Assembly: GCA_027460525.1 (NCBI GenBank)
Contig: JAPZAS010000003.1
Location: 53,467 to 117,466 of the forward strand
From: Candidatus Methanoperedens sp.
GTDB taxonomy: Archaea > Halobacteriota > Methanosarcinia > Methanosarcinales > Methanoperedenaceae
DNA length: 64,000 bases
Direction: 5' to 3'
Part shown: piece after piece, positions 50,112-60,900 of the stretch
Layout: every line of letters begins with the position of its first letter
How positions within the stretch are numbered: position 1 is the stretch's first letter
Notes under the pieces: generated by a model
Databases searched by the model: none
What the model saw: only the letters and a program-made list of their open reading frames with translations
What the model was told of the DNA's origin: nothing
Program-made: the position numbers and the translations under genes

Positions 50112-52859
50112 TTGGATGACGTAATAATAAAAATCAAAGGCATGATGTGTGGCCACTGCGAAAAAACAGTGAGTGATGCTGCACTGAGTGTAAAAGGAGT
50201 GACAAAGGCATCTTCGGATTTTAAGAAGGGTGAGGTAAAGGTTTCCTTTGACACCTCAATAACAGACCTTGAAACCATAAAGAAAGCCATTATGGCATCA
50301 AGCTATGAAGTGATCGAAGATGGGGAAGCCTGCCCGATACCGATTAAGCCTGTGATTATTATACCAGAGGCAAAAGTATCGCAAGTGGCAGGGTTGAAAA
50401 AAACCTCGATTAATATTACGGGTATGACCTGCGCCTCATGCGCCCAGAATATTGAGAAGGCATTGAACAGGATAGAGGGCGTAGTAAAAGCGTCCGTCAA
50501 TTTCTCATTCGAAAAAGCAAGCATCGAGTATGACTCTGCGCTGGTGAATCGAGCAGCGTTTGAGAATGCCATCACATCTCTTGGATACGGCGTGGCTAAA
50601 AGCGAGACAATGCTTAAAATCGGGGGCATGCACTGTGCAGCATGCGCCTCCAATATCGAAAAAGCACTGTTGAAGACCAGAGGTATAACCTCAACAAGCG
50701 TGAGCTTTCCGCTTGAGCAGGCAAGGATAGTTTACGACCCGGAGATTATTGCAGTTTCAGATATAAAAAAAGTAATCCAGGGTGTGGGCTATACTGCTTC
50801 TGAAAAAATCGGAAAAGGCGATGCAGACAGGGAGCAGAGAGCCCGCGAAGAGGAAATAAAACGGCAGAAAATAAATTTTATCATCGCCCTTGTGCTTGCA
50901 ATTCCCATTTCACTTGGCGACATGGGACGCAACCTTGGCTGGGGATTTGTGCCCGGATTTTTGAAAAACGATTATCTGCTTTTCATCCTTGCAACAATAG
51001 TGATGCTTTTCCCGGGGCGCCAGTTCTTTGAAGGCACGTATAAAGGCCTGAAACACGGCGTCACGGACATGAACCTCCTGATAGCCACGGGAACAGGAGC
51101 AGCCTATGTAATCAGTGTTGCAGGCACTTTCCTTGACCTCGGCGGGGCATATAAGCACACGTACTACGATACTGCTGCGCTGCTTATTATGTTCATCGTA
51201 CTCGGAAGGTACCTTGAGGCGCTCACAAAAGGAAGGACATCGGAAGCAATAAGGAAGCTCATGGGGCTTGCGGCAAAGACCGCGCGCATCCTTGTTAACG
51301 GCGAGGAGAAGGAGATTCCTGTGGAGGATGTCAAGGTCCATGATATAGTCGTGGTAAGACCCGGCGAGAAAATACCTGTGGACGGCGGGGTGATAGAGGG
51401 TTTGACTGCAGTGGATGAGTCCATGATTACAGGTGAGAGCATACCTGTTGAGAAAAGCACAGGTTCAGAAGTTATCGGTGCAACCATTAACAAGACAGGC
51501 ATGATAAGGTTCGAAGCTACAAAGGTGGGCAGGGACACCGCCCTTGCCCAGATAATCAAACTGGTTGAAGACGCTCAGACCCAGAAGGCGCCCATACAGA
51601 AACTCGCGGATATAGTTGCGGGACATTTTATTCTCGCAGTGCATGCGCTTGCTCTATTTACTTTCTTTTTCTGGTTCTTTATCGGATTTGAATATTTCAA
51701 TGTCCCGGCCACTTTCGGTATGGCTACCTCTCCATTCCTTTTCTCGCTGCTGATATCCATCACCGTTCTCATAATCTCATGCCCGTGTGCGGTCGGTCTT
51801 GCAACGCCGACGGCTATCATGGTGGGTACAGGCAAGGGAGCCGAGAACGGCATACTGATAAAAGGCGGTGAGGCACTTGAGAGGGCGCAGAAGCTGGATA
51901 CCATCGTGTTTGACAAGACAGGCACCCTTACAAAAGGCGAGCCTGAGCTTACCGATGTTATTGCTGTAAAAGGCACCGAGGACGAAGTGCTTGGGCTTGC
52001 AGCCGTTGCAGAGAAGGGTTCTGAGCATCCCCTTGCCGAGGCTATACTCAAAGGAGCAAAGGAGCGAGGCATAGAAGTTCCTGATGCAGAGGGGTTCAGG
52101 GCGATACCTGGACGCGGCGTGGAAGTGAAATACCAGGGAAAAAGAGTCCTCATAGGTACAAGAAAACTTTTGATAGAAAACGGGTTTGATATAACGTCTT
52201 TGAACGGCAGGATGGAAGAGCTTGAACATGATGGAAAGACTGTCATGCTGGTATCAAAAGGCAGCGAGCTGACAGGCATAATCGCCGTGGCTGATACGCT
52301 GAAGGAAACATCCCCGGATGCCGTACGAACCCTTCATGAGATGGGATTCACGGTTGCCATGATTACAGGTGATAATAAGAGGACGGCGAATGCTATTGCA
52401 AAACAGGTTGGGATTGACAGGGTGCTTTCAGAGGTGCTTCCGGAGGACAAGGCTATCGAGATTAAGAAACTCCAGGCAGAAGGCAGAAAGGTGGCTATGG
52501 TGGGGGACGGCATCAACGACGCCCCTGCGCTCATGCAGTCCGATGTTGGCATCGCAATAGGGAGCGGCACCGATGTTGCGATTGAGTCTGCCCAGATAGT
52601 GCTCATAAGGAACGATTTGCGGGACGTAGCCGCTGCCATACAGTTGAGCAGGCTTACGCTAAATAAGATAAAGCAGAACCTTTTCTGGGCATTCTTCTAT
52701 AACTCGGTTGGTATCCCGATAGCAGCAGGTATTCTGTATCCTTTCACACACCCGCCGTTCCTGCTTAATCCCGCAATTGCAGCCGCAGCAATGGCTACAA
52801 GCTCGGTTTCTGTTACCACGAACACGCTTTTAATGAAGCGCATCAAGTTAAAGAGGTGA
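50112..52859 (+). CDS. copA: Copper-exporting P1B-type ATPase with three metal-binding domains
   Basis: A 915-residue pump. Three N-terminal HMA domains carry GMMCGHC, GMTCASC and GMHCAAC (first at about residues 10-16, the others near 95 and 175). The membrane CPC motif is [15 protein letters not shown], the phosphorylation site [12 protein letters not shown], the nucleotide site SEHPLAEA, and the hinge [10 protein letters not shown]. The start is TTG 50112 with GGAG 8 nt before it (50100-50103); no in-frame ATG precedes the first HMA motif. Three HMA domains exceed the one or two found in most prokaryotic CopA. The next small membrane gene starts 5 nt after its stop. Confidence 0.93.
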   Translation: MDDVIIKIKGMMCGHCEKTVSDAALSVKGVTKASSDFKKGEVKVSFDTSITDLETIKKAIMASSYEVIEDGEACPIPIKPVIIIPEAKVSQVAGLKKTSINITGMTCASCAQNIEKALNRIEGVVKASVNFSFEKASIEYDSALVNRAAFENAITSLGYGVAKSETMLKIGGMHCAACASNIEKALLKTRGITSTSVSFPLEQARIVYDPEIIAVSDIKKVIQGVGYTASEKIGKGDADREQRAREEEIKRQKINFIIALVLAIPISLGDMGRNLGWGFVPGFLKNDYLLFILATIVMLFPGRQFFEGTYKGLKHGVTDMNLLIATGTGAAYVISVAGTFLDLGGAYKHTYYDTAALLIMFIVLGRYLEALTKGRTSEAIRKLMGLAAKTARILVNGEEKEIPVEDVKVHDIVVVRPGEKIPVDGGVIEGLTAVDESMITGESIPVEKSTGSEVIGATINKTGMIRFEATKVGRDTALAQIIKLVEDAQTQKAPIQKLADIVAGHFILAVHALALFTFFFWFFIGFEYFNVPATFGMATSPFLFSLLISITVLIISCPCAVGLATPTAIMVGTGKGAENGILIKGGEALERAQKLDTIVFDKTGTLTKGEPELTDVIAVKGTEDEVLGLAAVAEKGSEHPLAEAILKGAKERGIEVPDAEGFRAIPGRGVEVKYQGKRVLIGTRKLLIENGFDITSLNGRMEELEHDGKTVMLVSKGSELTGIIAVADTLKETSPDAVRTLHEMGFTVAMITGDNKRTANAIAKQVGIDRVLSEVLPEDKAIEIKKLQAEGRKVAMVGDGINDAPALMQSDVGIAIGSGTDVAIESAQIVLIRNDLRDVAAAIQLSRLTLNKIKQNLFWAFFYNSVGIPIAAGILYPFTHPPFLLNPAIAAAAMATSSVSVTTNTLLMKRIKLKR

Positions 52860-52864
52860 TATTA

Positions 52865-53092
52865 ATGGAGAAAAAGGAGGGTTACTACAGCGTGCTTGCA
52901 AGCCTTGCCACGTCGTTTGTTATTGTGCTTATATTCTATGTACTTGCAGCGGCAAAAGTACGGGAGAATCCCATGTACACGAGCGTGGATGTGTACGGTG
53001 GCATGGTGTTCGTGTTCATACTCTCGATGATAGTGTCCGCTTCGATATGGCCTGGGATTATTGAGAAAAGGTTGAAGCACATTCATTTTTGA
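52865..53092 (+). CDS. Small membrane protein coupled to copA, 75 aa
   Basis: A 75-residue protein with two hydrophobic helices (about residues 10-30 and 46-65) and a short C-terminal basic tail (KRLKHIHF). A GAGG at 52853-52856 in the end of copA is its ribosome-binding site; ATG 52865 is preferred to GTG 52856. Co-transcription with copA suggests a role in metal export or in regulating the pump, but the family is not recognised. Its stop lies 2 nt before the CRISPR-like repeat. Confidence 0.75.
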   Translation: MEKKEGYYSVLASLATSFVIVLIFYVLAAAKVRENPMYTSVDVYGGMVFVFILSMIVSASIWPGIIEKRLKHIHF

Positions 53093-53094
53093 GA

Positions 53095-53131
53095 GTTTCA
53101 ATCCTTGTTTTAGTGGATGCACCTCGTGAAT
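53095..53131. CRISPR. Solitary CRISPR-repeat-like sequence (37 nt), no array
   Basis: The 37-nt segment begins GTTTCAATCCTTGTTTTAG and ends CGTGAAT. This is the length, 5' half and terminal GAAT of the repeats known from Methanosarcina and relatives, differing mainly in the segment after GTGGAT. No second copy was seen within the flanking sequence or elsewhere in the window, and no cas gene is present. Transcribed leftwards it would end in the ATTGAAAC handle and continue into sequence antisense to the end of the small membrane gene. Confidence 0.6.
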
Positions 53132-53425
53132 ATAAATATGCTCGAAGGGATTGGTGTTAAGTATAGCTGCAGTCGCGCTTGGCCATCCGGTCAAGAAAAA
53201 CAGTGTTTCTGAGAGAAAAGATATTTCGCTGCTCGTTTTCCGTGAGAAATTCCAGGCATGCTGGTGAGCAGCTTGCCGGGTTATACATCCTAATGATTCA
53301 TATATGGTAATAATGATAATTATTGTTATATATATAAGGATAAATATTATATATTATAAAATTTATAAACTCGGTGTTAACGATTGAATCGGATAATACA
53401 TGTCGTTAACTTAAGGAGGAATAAA
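53132..53425. promoter_or_regulatory. Gene-free region with AT-rich promoter and an inverted repeat before surface cassette 1
   Basis: No convincing gene was seen; a 37-codon GTG ORF from 53155 has no support. The segment 53310-53375 is a run of A/T with several TATA-like boxes, a likely promoter for the cassette that follows. GTTAACGA (53376-53383) and TCGTTAAC (53403-53410) form an inverted repeat around 19 nt, ending just before the Shine-Dalgarno GGAGG at 53415-53419. It could be an operator or a 5' leader stem. Only the right arm is kept ahead of cassette 2. Confidence 0.45.
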
Positions 53426-53598
53426 ATGATGGTATCACCTTATTGCGAGAAACATGACATGGCACTAAGACTCCTGACGCAATCGCATCGCGAAAGACGT
53501 CACGAAGATGATTGTGAAAGCGTCCAATGCGAGCAGGGTGCGGTTTTATTCAAAGGATGGAACTGGTATAAAGCAGATCCATCCAGGATGTGTTATGA
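53398..53598. repeat. Direct repeat R1, copy 1 (201 bp)
   Basis: This segment recurs at 57519-57716 with only a few substitutions and one 3-nt deletion. It holds the ribosome-binding site and most of the coding sequence of a small Cys/His protein. Each copy stands upstream of a giant secreted-protein gene. Confidence 0.9.
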
Positions 53599-53668
53599 AA
53601 CAACGACATGCCCAAGCGGGTATGTTCGGGAGTATCATGGACTCTTGCAGATGTCTTTATGTGGATGA
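53426..53668 (+). CDS. Small Cys/His-rich protein, cassette 1 (80 aa)
   Basis: The ORF begins MMVSPYCEKHDMALRLLTQSHRERRHEDD and continues CESVQCEQGAVLFKGWNWYKADP. The C-x2-H and C-x4-C pairs could bind a metal. GGAGG 6 nt before the ATG is one of the best ribosome-binding sites in the window, which supports translation. The last 25 codons differ from copy 2 because similarity ends there. Function unknown. An alternative frame within the same repeat (53508-53738) is open but lacks such a site. Confidence 0.55.
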   Translation: MMVSPYCEKHDMALRLLTQSHRERRHEDDCESVQCEQGAVLFKGWNWYKADPSRMCYETTTCPSGYVREYHGLLQMSLCG

Positions 53669-53767
53669 GAATATACGTTCCCCAGCTAACGCGATTGGTC
53701 TTCGTCCTATACATTCTCGCATTATTCGGAAGTTTTAAAAATTTAATACAGGGGTAAAAAGAAAACA

Positions 53768-56700
53768 ATGAACAATATAAAAATGGCAATAGGAATGCTG
53801 GTTTTGATGAGTATCATCACCAGCAATGTAAATGCATCTTATCCAAATCCTCCATTTGTCAGATTTAATATATCTAACTACACAGAAACAGATACACAGA
53901 GTAGATTTAGTTATGATAGTGCAACAGATGGGATTAAACATAGCGGTGTTTTTACAACAGGCTCAAGGTCTCATGCAGAATTAACACAAACTATCACAAT
54001 TACAAAAGCTCAACATAGAATAATATCAATTGGAGATACGGGCACACATAATGATAAAAGTGACCTTAGAATCTATATAAATGGAGTGTTATCGTGGGAA
54101 GATTATGATTCGGGGACACCAACAACAGAAAATTTATATTTCCCTGTTGGTACTTATCCATTTGAAATACAATTTTATGTTAGTGAAGATGGCATAAATG
54201 ATGCTTCTGCTATCTTTAGAATTACTGATTATTCAGACCCAATTTACGTTCCCTCTAACCCTTCCGGTTATGTCTTAGATAATCAAGGACATCCAATCCC
54301 AGATGCAACAGTCGTTTATTGGGATGCTACAATCTCAATTCAAGCAATAAGTGACGCAACTGGATATTATCATATAACTGTCCCATCAGATGGGACTTTC
54401 AATTATACTGCGTCAAAAGTAAATTACAACGGAACCGTCCAATCTGATTCTTTCTCGAATAGCGGAAGTGGGCTGACTAATATTACTCTAAATTCGACAG
54501 TAGGAGCAACACCACCATCAACTTTCGCTGCATCAGGTCATGTATATTATGAGGGCGTAGATGGGAAAACCTATCCCTTGCCACATGCTTTAGTTAAAAT
54601 CAATGAAACTCTATATAATTATACCAATCTTTCCGGTGCGTATTCAATTCCCAATGTACCGAATGGAGTTTACACTTTAAATGTTAGTCACGCTGATTTT
54701 ACTACAGATAGCAAAACAATATCGAACGCAACGCCAATTAATGATTTTGTTTTAAAATTCTCTCAAGGGTTTAGGTTTGTGCAATTAACTGATGTACATA
54801 TAGGACCTAACCCATATTTATGTGGCTGGAATAACTCAGAATCATTAGCATGCTCGTTACTATCTTCCATAACGTCTATTTATAAATTCAACGCTGTAAT
54901 TGACGATGTTATATCCCATAAACCCGATTTTGTATTGATAACAGGCGATTTAGTCGAATGGAACAGTGCTTCTCAATATACTGATTTTATCACGAGCATC
55001 TCGAAATTCAAAGAAAATAATATTAAAGTATATATAGTTCCTGGGAATCATGATAGACGCGGGAAAGAGAATCCACGAAATATATTTGAAACTGCATGTC
55101 CGGAGATTCTAGGGTATGACTGTTTCAATAATCTGAATAATTATAGAAACTATATTATTAGTGATGATATTAGTGGTGTGTATAAGCATAAAGACGGTGA
55201 TTATTTCGACAACAATAGTTTCCGTTTCATAGGTCTTGATTCTGGATACGATACTTCTTCACTTAGCACAGTATTGTTTGAACCAACGGGTTCTGGATTA
55301 TCACCTGAACAAAGAAACTTCACAAGAGATAATATCCTGAACGGAAAAACAATTATTTTTATGCATCATCCTGCAATTGATGATACATGTTTATTTTTTT
55401 CGTGCAATGTTATCAGTGAAAACAGGGATCAATTTATTAATTTAACGTATAATAAAAAAGTGAAGCTGGTTCTCACGGGTCATACCCACAAATCTAAAAT
55501 TTTTAATAAAGATGGTGACAGTTACGGCAACTGCTATGATCGTTCTGGTACGGTTAGTAACGGTAACATTATCTCCTCATGCATAATTTTAGAAAATCCA
55601 TTATTTGTCCAGACAAGAAGCGCTACCAAAGATGATAACACTCCTTATGGATACCTAATTGTAGATTCAGGTATAGATAAGGATATAAAAAATAAAATAA
55701 AATTAACAGATGTAAAGATGACCGGCATAAACAGCACGCCCGTAAATTACGTCTATCTGCACTCTCCCGCCGACCTGCACATCTTTGATGAATCTGGCAG
55801 GCATACAGGGTTGAGCGCTACCGGGAATATAGAAAATAACATACCCGGCTCATATTACTTTGAAGAATACAAGCTGGGCAACATAACCTTACCTGCTTTT
55901 GCACTCTTATACAATACCAGTTTAAACTACAGCATTAAAATCGTATCAAACTTCAGCAGGGAAAATATAACTTCTAACCAATCAGTGTTCAATTTCACAA
56001 TCGAGAGCAAGGCAGAAAACTCTACCACAACCATAAATTACAATAATGTTTCCATAAACAGGAATTCAATAGCCTACCTACAATTAAACATCACTCAGAC
56101 AAATTATACCATGCAGATCGACCTGAACAATAAAAGCATAATTGACACCACAAAGCAGCCCGGTACAGTAAAAACTGATTATGCGCCTACAGCTATCATA
56201 TTATCTCCGGCTGACGGCTCAACGTGGGATCAGGGACAACCGGTAACGTTTAACGGCAGCGGTATTGACAGAGAGGATGGAACTTTGAATAAACTGACCT
56301 GGATCTCGGACAGAGACGATGTGATTGGTCATGGAAACTTTAGTATCGCAAATCTTTCTGCCGGTGTTCACAACCTAACCCTTCTGGTCAATGATAGCGC
56401 AGGTCAGGTTAATATATCAAATGTAGTCATAACAATCAGGGATACAGAGCCTCCAGTTCTTAAAATAGAATATCCACCTGAGAACAAAATATTTAATAAG
56501 CAAAATATAATTGTAAGAGGTATAGCCTATGATGACAGCGGTATTTTAAACGTAACCGTAAACGGGTTCGAAGCAGGCCAGGAGAATTGGGATGTAATCT
56601 TATCACTGAACGAAGGTCGGAATATAATCAATGTTACGGCAATAGACAACTATGGGTTTGGTACCATAGCTAATAGAACGGTTTATTACAACGGCTCCTT

Positions 56701-57511
56701 AGCCAACGACACAGAACCTCCTTCGGCTATAACAAACTTAACTCATAAAACTGGTTACGACAGTTTAAACCGTGCATGGATAAACTGGACGTGGGACAAT
56801 CCCAAAGATGCAGACTTTAGCTACGTAATGATATACCTGGATAGTATACTTATGGAGAACACTTCCGGGTCATATTACAATATTACAGGGCTTTCCAGCA
56901 ACGCTAACTATACTATAACTATTCAAAGCGCTGACATTGTGGATAATATCAACCTTACAGATGTCAAGGATACTGCAAGAACACCTCCAACCACCAAAGC
57001 ATCCCCAGAAGCAGCCATCGGGTTTGACACTACCTCGAAGGATTTCAAGGTATACAACAACGAGACTGGGATCGAGGCAAACTACGTAACCTTGCCCTCA
57101 AAGGATAAGAAAGAGGCGAACAAAGATAGCGAAAAAGGCTGGGAACTGAGGCAGTACACGCTAGAAGATCAAGCCAACAACTCCCTTGTGCTCGTTTTGA
57201 AGCATAAGAAGGAGGGGAAGGAAGCTGCGGTCGAAATCATTAGCATGCAGTACAACGATGAAGCAATTATAGCAGCGTCAAAGAACAATGTACAGGCGGA
57301 CTACTCTGATGAGAAGGGTATGCTCAAAGAATTGGAGCAAAAGATTGAAGTTCAGAAGCTCTTCGATGCCGAGGCAAAGTACAACGCCAATACAAATAAA
57401 ACTGAAATAACGATGAATATTGAAGGTAAAAAGCATCAGAAAGAGACCAGAGCGGGTATTGTGATATTAGAGCTATTGACTGATAAGGGCGGCTTGGAGC
57501 TAAGATACTAG
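53768..57511 (+). CDS. Giant secreted protein with metallophosphoesterase domain
   Basis: A 1247-residue exported protein with a signal peptide in about residues 1-24. After a beta domain come two carboxypeptidase-regulatory-like domains (about 160-240 and 255-325; GYVLDNQGHPIPDATVVYW, SGHVYYEGVDGK). A calcineurin-type phosphoesterase follows (about 330-640) with all five metal motifs: QLTDVHIG, ITGDLVEW, VPGNHDRR, FMHHPAID and LTGHTHKSK. Next are Ig-like and fibronectin-III-like domains (about 810-1070), then the C-terminal domain shared with the protein at 57951 (about 1080-1247). No C-terminal membrane anchor. Many N-x-S/T sequons. Possibly a surface nuclease or phosphatase. Confidence 0.85.
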   Translation: MNNIKMAIGMLVLMSIITSNVNASYPNPPFVRFNISNYTETDTQSRFSYDSATDGIKHSGVFTTGSRSHAELTQTITITKAQHRIISIGDTGTHNDKSDLRIYINGVLSWEDYDSGTPTTENLYFPVGTYPFEIQFYVSEDGINDASAIFRITDYSDPIYVPSNPSGYVLDNQGHPIPDATVVYWDATISIQAISDATGYYHITVPSDGTFNYTASKVNYNGTVQSDSFSNSGSGLTNITLNSTVGATPPSTFAASGHVYYEGVDGKTYPLPHALVKINETLYNYTNLSGAYSIPNVPNGVYTLNVSHADFTTDSKTISNATPINDFVLKFSQGFRFVQLTDVHIGPNPYLCGWNNSESLACSLLSSITSIYKFNAVIDDVISHKPDFVLITGDLVEWNSASQYTDFITSISKFKENNIKVYIVPGNHDRRGKENPRNIFETACPEILGYDCFNNLNNYRNYIISDDISGVYKHKDGDYFDNNSFRFIGLDSGYDTSSLSTVLFEPTGSGLSPEQRNFTRDNILNGKTIIFMHHPAIDDTCLFFSCNVISENRDQFINLTYNKKVKLVLTGHTHKSKIFNKDGDSYGNCYDRSGTVSNGNIISSCIILENPLFVQTRSATKDDNTPYGYLIVDSGIDKDIKNKIKLTDVKMTGINSTPVNYVYLHSPADLHIFDESGRHTGLSATGNIENNIPGSYYFEEYKLGNITLPAFALLYNTSLNYSIKIVSNFSRENITSNQSVFNFTIESKAENSTTTINYNNVSINRNSIAYLQLNITQTNYTMQIDLNNKSIIDTTKQPGTVKTDYAPTAIILSPADGSTWDQGQPVTFNGSGIDREDGTLNKLTWISDRDDVIGHGNFSIANLSAGVHNLTLLVNDSAGQVNISNVVITIRDTEPPVLKIEYPPENKIFNKQNIIVRGIAYDDSGILNVTVNGFEAGQENWDVILSLNEGRNIINVTAIDNYGFGTIANRTVYYNGSLANDTEPPSAITNLTHKTGYDSLNRAWINWTWDNPKDADFSYVMIYLDSILMENTSGSYYNITGLSSNANYTITIQSADIVDNINLTDVKDTARTPPTTKASPEAAIGFDTTSKDFKVYNNETGIEANYVTLPSKDKKEANKDSEKGWELRQYTLEDQANNSLVLVLKHKKEGKEAAVEIISMQYNDEAIIAASKNNVQADYSDEKGMLKELEQKIEVQKLFDAEAKYNANTNKTEITMNIEGKKHQKETRAGIVILELLTDKGGLELRY
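57003..57509. repeat. Direct repeat R2, copy 1: C-terminal domain of cassette 1
   Basis: About 507 bp nearly identical to 62833-63338, with scattered substitutions, one in-frame codon deletion and a shift in the last codons that changes the final residues (LELRY against LEAQIL). It encodes a 168-residue domain starting PEAAIGFDTTSKDFKVYNNETG and rich in Lys/Glu. Identity at synonymous sites implies recent duplication or gene conversion. Confidence 0.92.
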
Positions 57512-57518
57512 CTGGAAG

Positions 57519-57716
57519 ACATGTCGTTAACATAAAGAGGAATAAAATGATGGTATCACCTTATTGCGAGAAACATGACATGGCAATAAGACTCCTGACG
57601 CAATCGCATCGCGAAAGACGTCACGAAGATTGTGAAAGCGTCCAATGCGAGCAGGGTGCGGTTTTATTCAAAGGATGGAACTGGTATAAAGCAGATCCAT
57701 TCGGGATGTGTTATGA
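57519..57716. repeat. Direct repeat R1, copy 2 (198 bp)
   Basis: Copy of 53398-53598 with the 3-nt deletion. It begins 8 nt after the stop of the first giant gene, so repeats R2 and R1 are almost adjacent at the cassette junction. Confidence 0.9.
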
Positions 57717-57735
57717 GCATACTTGGCATTTCTGA
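57547..57735 (+). CDS. Small Cys/His-rich protein, cassette 2 (62 aa)
   Basis: Counterpart of the 53426 gene: identical for most of its length (MMVSPYCEKHDMAIRLLTQ...CEQGAVLFKGWNWYKADP) and then a different, shorter tail (YEHTWHF). The ribosome-binding site is weakened to AGAGG. Another frame (57632-57943, 103 aa) is open across the following gap, so coding in this copy is less certain than in copy 1; this copy may be decaying. Confidence 0.45.
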   Translation: MMVSPYCEKHDMAIRLLTQSHRERRHEDCESVQCEQGAVLFKGWNWYKADPFGMCYEHTWHF

Positions 57736-57950
57736 AGATCAGAGCTTAGGCGGGGGGTATGCGTTCAGATTCGTTTACCCTGCTATTTATAATACAAATT
57801 TGAGCCAGTGGCATCCAATCTCAACAGGTTCGAGGAACTTTATATCTGACTATCTTTATGTGGGCATTGCTGCGGCACCAATGAAAGTAAGGGTCATCTT
57901 GGAAAGTACAATACATCAATCCAAAAGGAAAGGCTATATTTGAGGGATTT
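57736..57950. other. Gap between small ORF 2 and the second giant gene
   Basis: The 215 nt have no counterpart after copy 1. One frame is open through 57943 (ISEDQSLGGGYAFRFVYPAIYNTNLS...), with a protein-like composition that could be a fragment of an extracellular beta-rich domain. No promoter is obvious and the giant gene's ATG follows directly, so this may be the remnant of an older gene body. Confidence 0.35.
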
Positions 57951-60900
57951 ATGCGAGAGATCAATAGAGACGTAATATCGGTTTTTCTTTTGGCAATAGT
58001 GCTTCTGGTGCTGTTGTCGGGGCAGGCATCAGCAAATTCAGTATGGACAGAATACTATCATGATAATAAAAATACGGGACGCGGTGCAAATGCTTTTTAT
58101 GTTGAACCTTCACTTGAAATAGAAGCACTGGATGTAATTAATGCCCAACCAGGAGGTAAATTCACTTTAACACCGACGATAAGAAATACTGTCGTAACCG
58201 CTGAAGGTTCAACTGTAAATGTTTCAACCAATGCCTCGGTATTTGGTAGAGATATTAATAATGATACATTTGTTGGAAACCTCTTAGGAAATGGATCGTC
58301 AAAGTCAGCAGCTTACAATATTACGGTTCCTCTAACAGTAGGCGAACATCAAATCAATATTTCTGCTAACAGAATCAACCGTGATTTAAACAAACCAAAT
58401 GATAAGACTGTAATGGCATCTGCGGGCTTCCTCTCAGGCTGGAACTACAGAAAGCAAAAGACAATCAACGGCACATCCGCTGGTGCGCAGACAAATTACC
58501 AGATGAACCTCACGCTCTATAACAGCACTGGAAACGATACATCGGGTGCTGTCTATCTCGGAGGCAATACAAGGAGCGATTTTGGTGATTTAAGGTTCAC
58601 AAAATCTGACGGGGTTACGCTGCTGGACTATTGGATAGAATCTTACACATCAGGAACAAATGCTACCGTTTGGATTGAGGTTGATTCAATACCTGCAAGC
58701 CCGAATAATACAAGCATCTATCTCTACTACGACAACCCTTCAGCCATAAGCGCAAGCAACGGCACAGCAACATTTCCTTTTTTTGACGATTTTAATACCA
58801 GATCAAGCATTGACACAAATAAGTGGACTGTAAATCAAGGTGACCAGTATATTTCGGGTGGGATTTTAGTCCTAGCTACGTATGACCGAACATATATCAG
58901 GTCGATACAAACATTTGGTGTAAATACATGCGTGCGTACAAGAGTGAAAATAGATACCGATGCCTATGACACTGGTGGAGATAAGGGGTATGTAGGATAT
59001 GCAGATGGCACAGGCAGACCAATAGCAGATCCTTATCAGGATTATACAGTATTGGATTGGTCTACTTATGCTAATCTGGGATCTCTGATGTTCGATACGG
59101 CTGTAGATTCTTCTCATAGAGCAGAGCCAGTTTTTGGTTCTACATCGTCTAACCCTAGGACCACTTTTGTCATAGATGAACTTAGAAGACTGACAAGTAC
59201 TGTTTATGTATATGAAAATGATTCTCAGCTATACGCATATTCTACTGCTGCAAATATTCCGACGAATGCTATGCCTGTTGTTATGGGCTCTGCAATTTGG
59301 TCTACATATTATGATGGTGTAGTTGGTTCAGCACAATATGACTGGATTCTTGTTCGTAATTTTGTTTCCCCTGAACCGACATGGGCATTACCAACATCAA
59401 CCCAAACTTTCGCCCCCTCTGGCTACGTCTTCAACAACATGGGCGCAGGCATCTCAGGAGCTACAGTCACCATCTATAACGGTACCTATGCCAATTCAGT
59501 CCTGACAAATGGTACGGGCTATTATAGCATGACCCTGCCGGCAGATGGGACATATACTTACGTGGCAGCAAAGGACGGCTACCTTAACAGCACCCCGACA
59601 AGTCAGACATTCACGAACGGAGGAAGTACCTTAACTAACATTACTTTAGATCCATCAACTTCGATTTTGTTATATTCTGATTTCTATTCGACTGATCTTG
59701 CCAATCCAACAAATATAATGAAAGATAGCAAGGTTCATTTTTACTACAGCACAGCACCAAATGCAAATTTGAGTCTAAAAGTAGAGGGGCCTGTTCCTCA
59801 GGTTATCACAGACAAAGCGGATTACACTGGTTCAGCAGAAATCGATGTCAATTTTCCGGCTACTGGTTCGTACACGGTTTTCATTGATAAGGTCAACGAC
59901 CAAACAACTCCAACTCCTCAAAAATACTTTTTCAAAGCTACTTATGACAGGTTTGACTTATCAATTGGCTTTACCCCTCAAGTTACAGTAAGTGGAGATA
60001 CTGGCACTGTTGGTGGATCCATTGGGGAAAGCGCACCTCGATCAATCTCGATGAGGTACAATGGTGATGGGACTTTTACTAATCAAGACATTCTGGGCAC
60101 AGACGCAGGATTAGAAACCAGCAGAGAGGTAACTGCAGTAGTAAATGTCGGTCCACCTAGCGCTGCTTTAGGACCACTAACGGTTGGTAGTGCTGATATT
60201 GGAGAGAATGTGCACATCAATGAAGGTCATGGATACGGGTTCAAAACGATATCAAATGACCTGACCAGAGCTGACTTGTATTATGGAACCGGTATCTTGG
60301 TCGTACCAGACCTTCTAAATCCCATCGAACCGGTGTATTATGAACCAATCATAGGCAACCTGCTCCAGAATCCTATTAAGCCATATGCAGAATTTAACAA
60401 GATCGGCGTGGGACTTAGCGGCGAAGGTGAAGCATATTTCGGCATGCCTTATGATAAAGTTGGAATAAAAGGTAGCGCTGGCGTTGGAATAGAAGGTTCA
60501 GATAACTTTGCCGATCAAAAAAGGGAAATTTCTTTATATTCGCCATGGGAATTTGGGAGTTCGGTTTTAGCATGGGATAATACTACTGGAGGCGAAGTCC
60601 GATCAACAGCAGTGTATAACTTTAATGGAGAATTTGACTCCTTGAAGCTCTCCAAATCAGATACCTCGACACATATAACAGGCACCCCAGAGACACTTTT
60701 CTTAGGAGGGATAGGAAAGGAAGCGGATAGCGAAACAGGCTATACAATCCCATCTTCTGAGATCTCAAAGGTTAGTGGGACAGTTACCCAGAATTTTGTT
60801 AATTCACAGACCAATATTGAAGATATAACATTATCCCCTCAAACCATGTTAGACGAGATATCCGCCAGTCCGATAAAGAGCACTTATGAAAAATCAGGGA

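Noticed and set aside
53155..53268. 37-codon GTG ORF downstream of the CRISPR-like repeat
   Set aside because: No ribosome-binding site, no recognisable motif and isolated from other genes.
53095..53400. Possible CRISPR array
   Set aside because: Only one repeat-like unit exists; no second unit at spacer distance on either side, so it is described as an orphan repeat.
57632..57943. 103-codon alternate-frame ORF over repeat R1 copy 2 and the following gap
   Set aside because: No ribosome-binding site, and the same frame in copy 1 is shorter and ends differently; the frame behind the GGAGG site is preferred. It is noted because the part after 57736 has protein-like composition.
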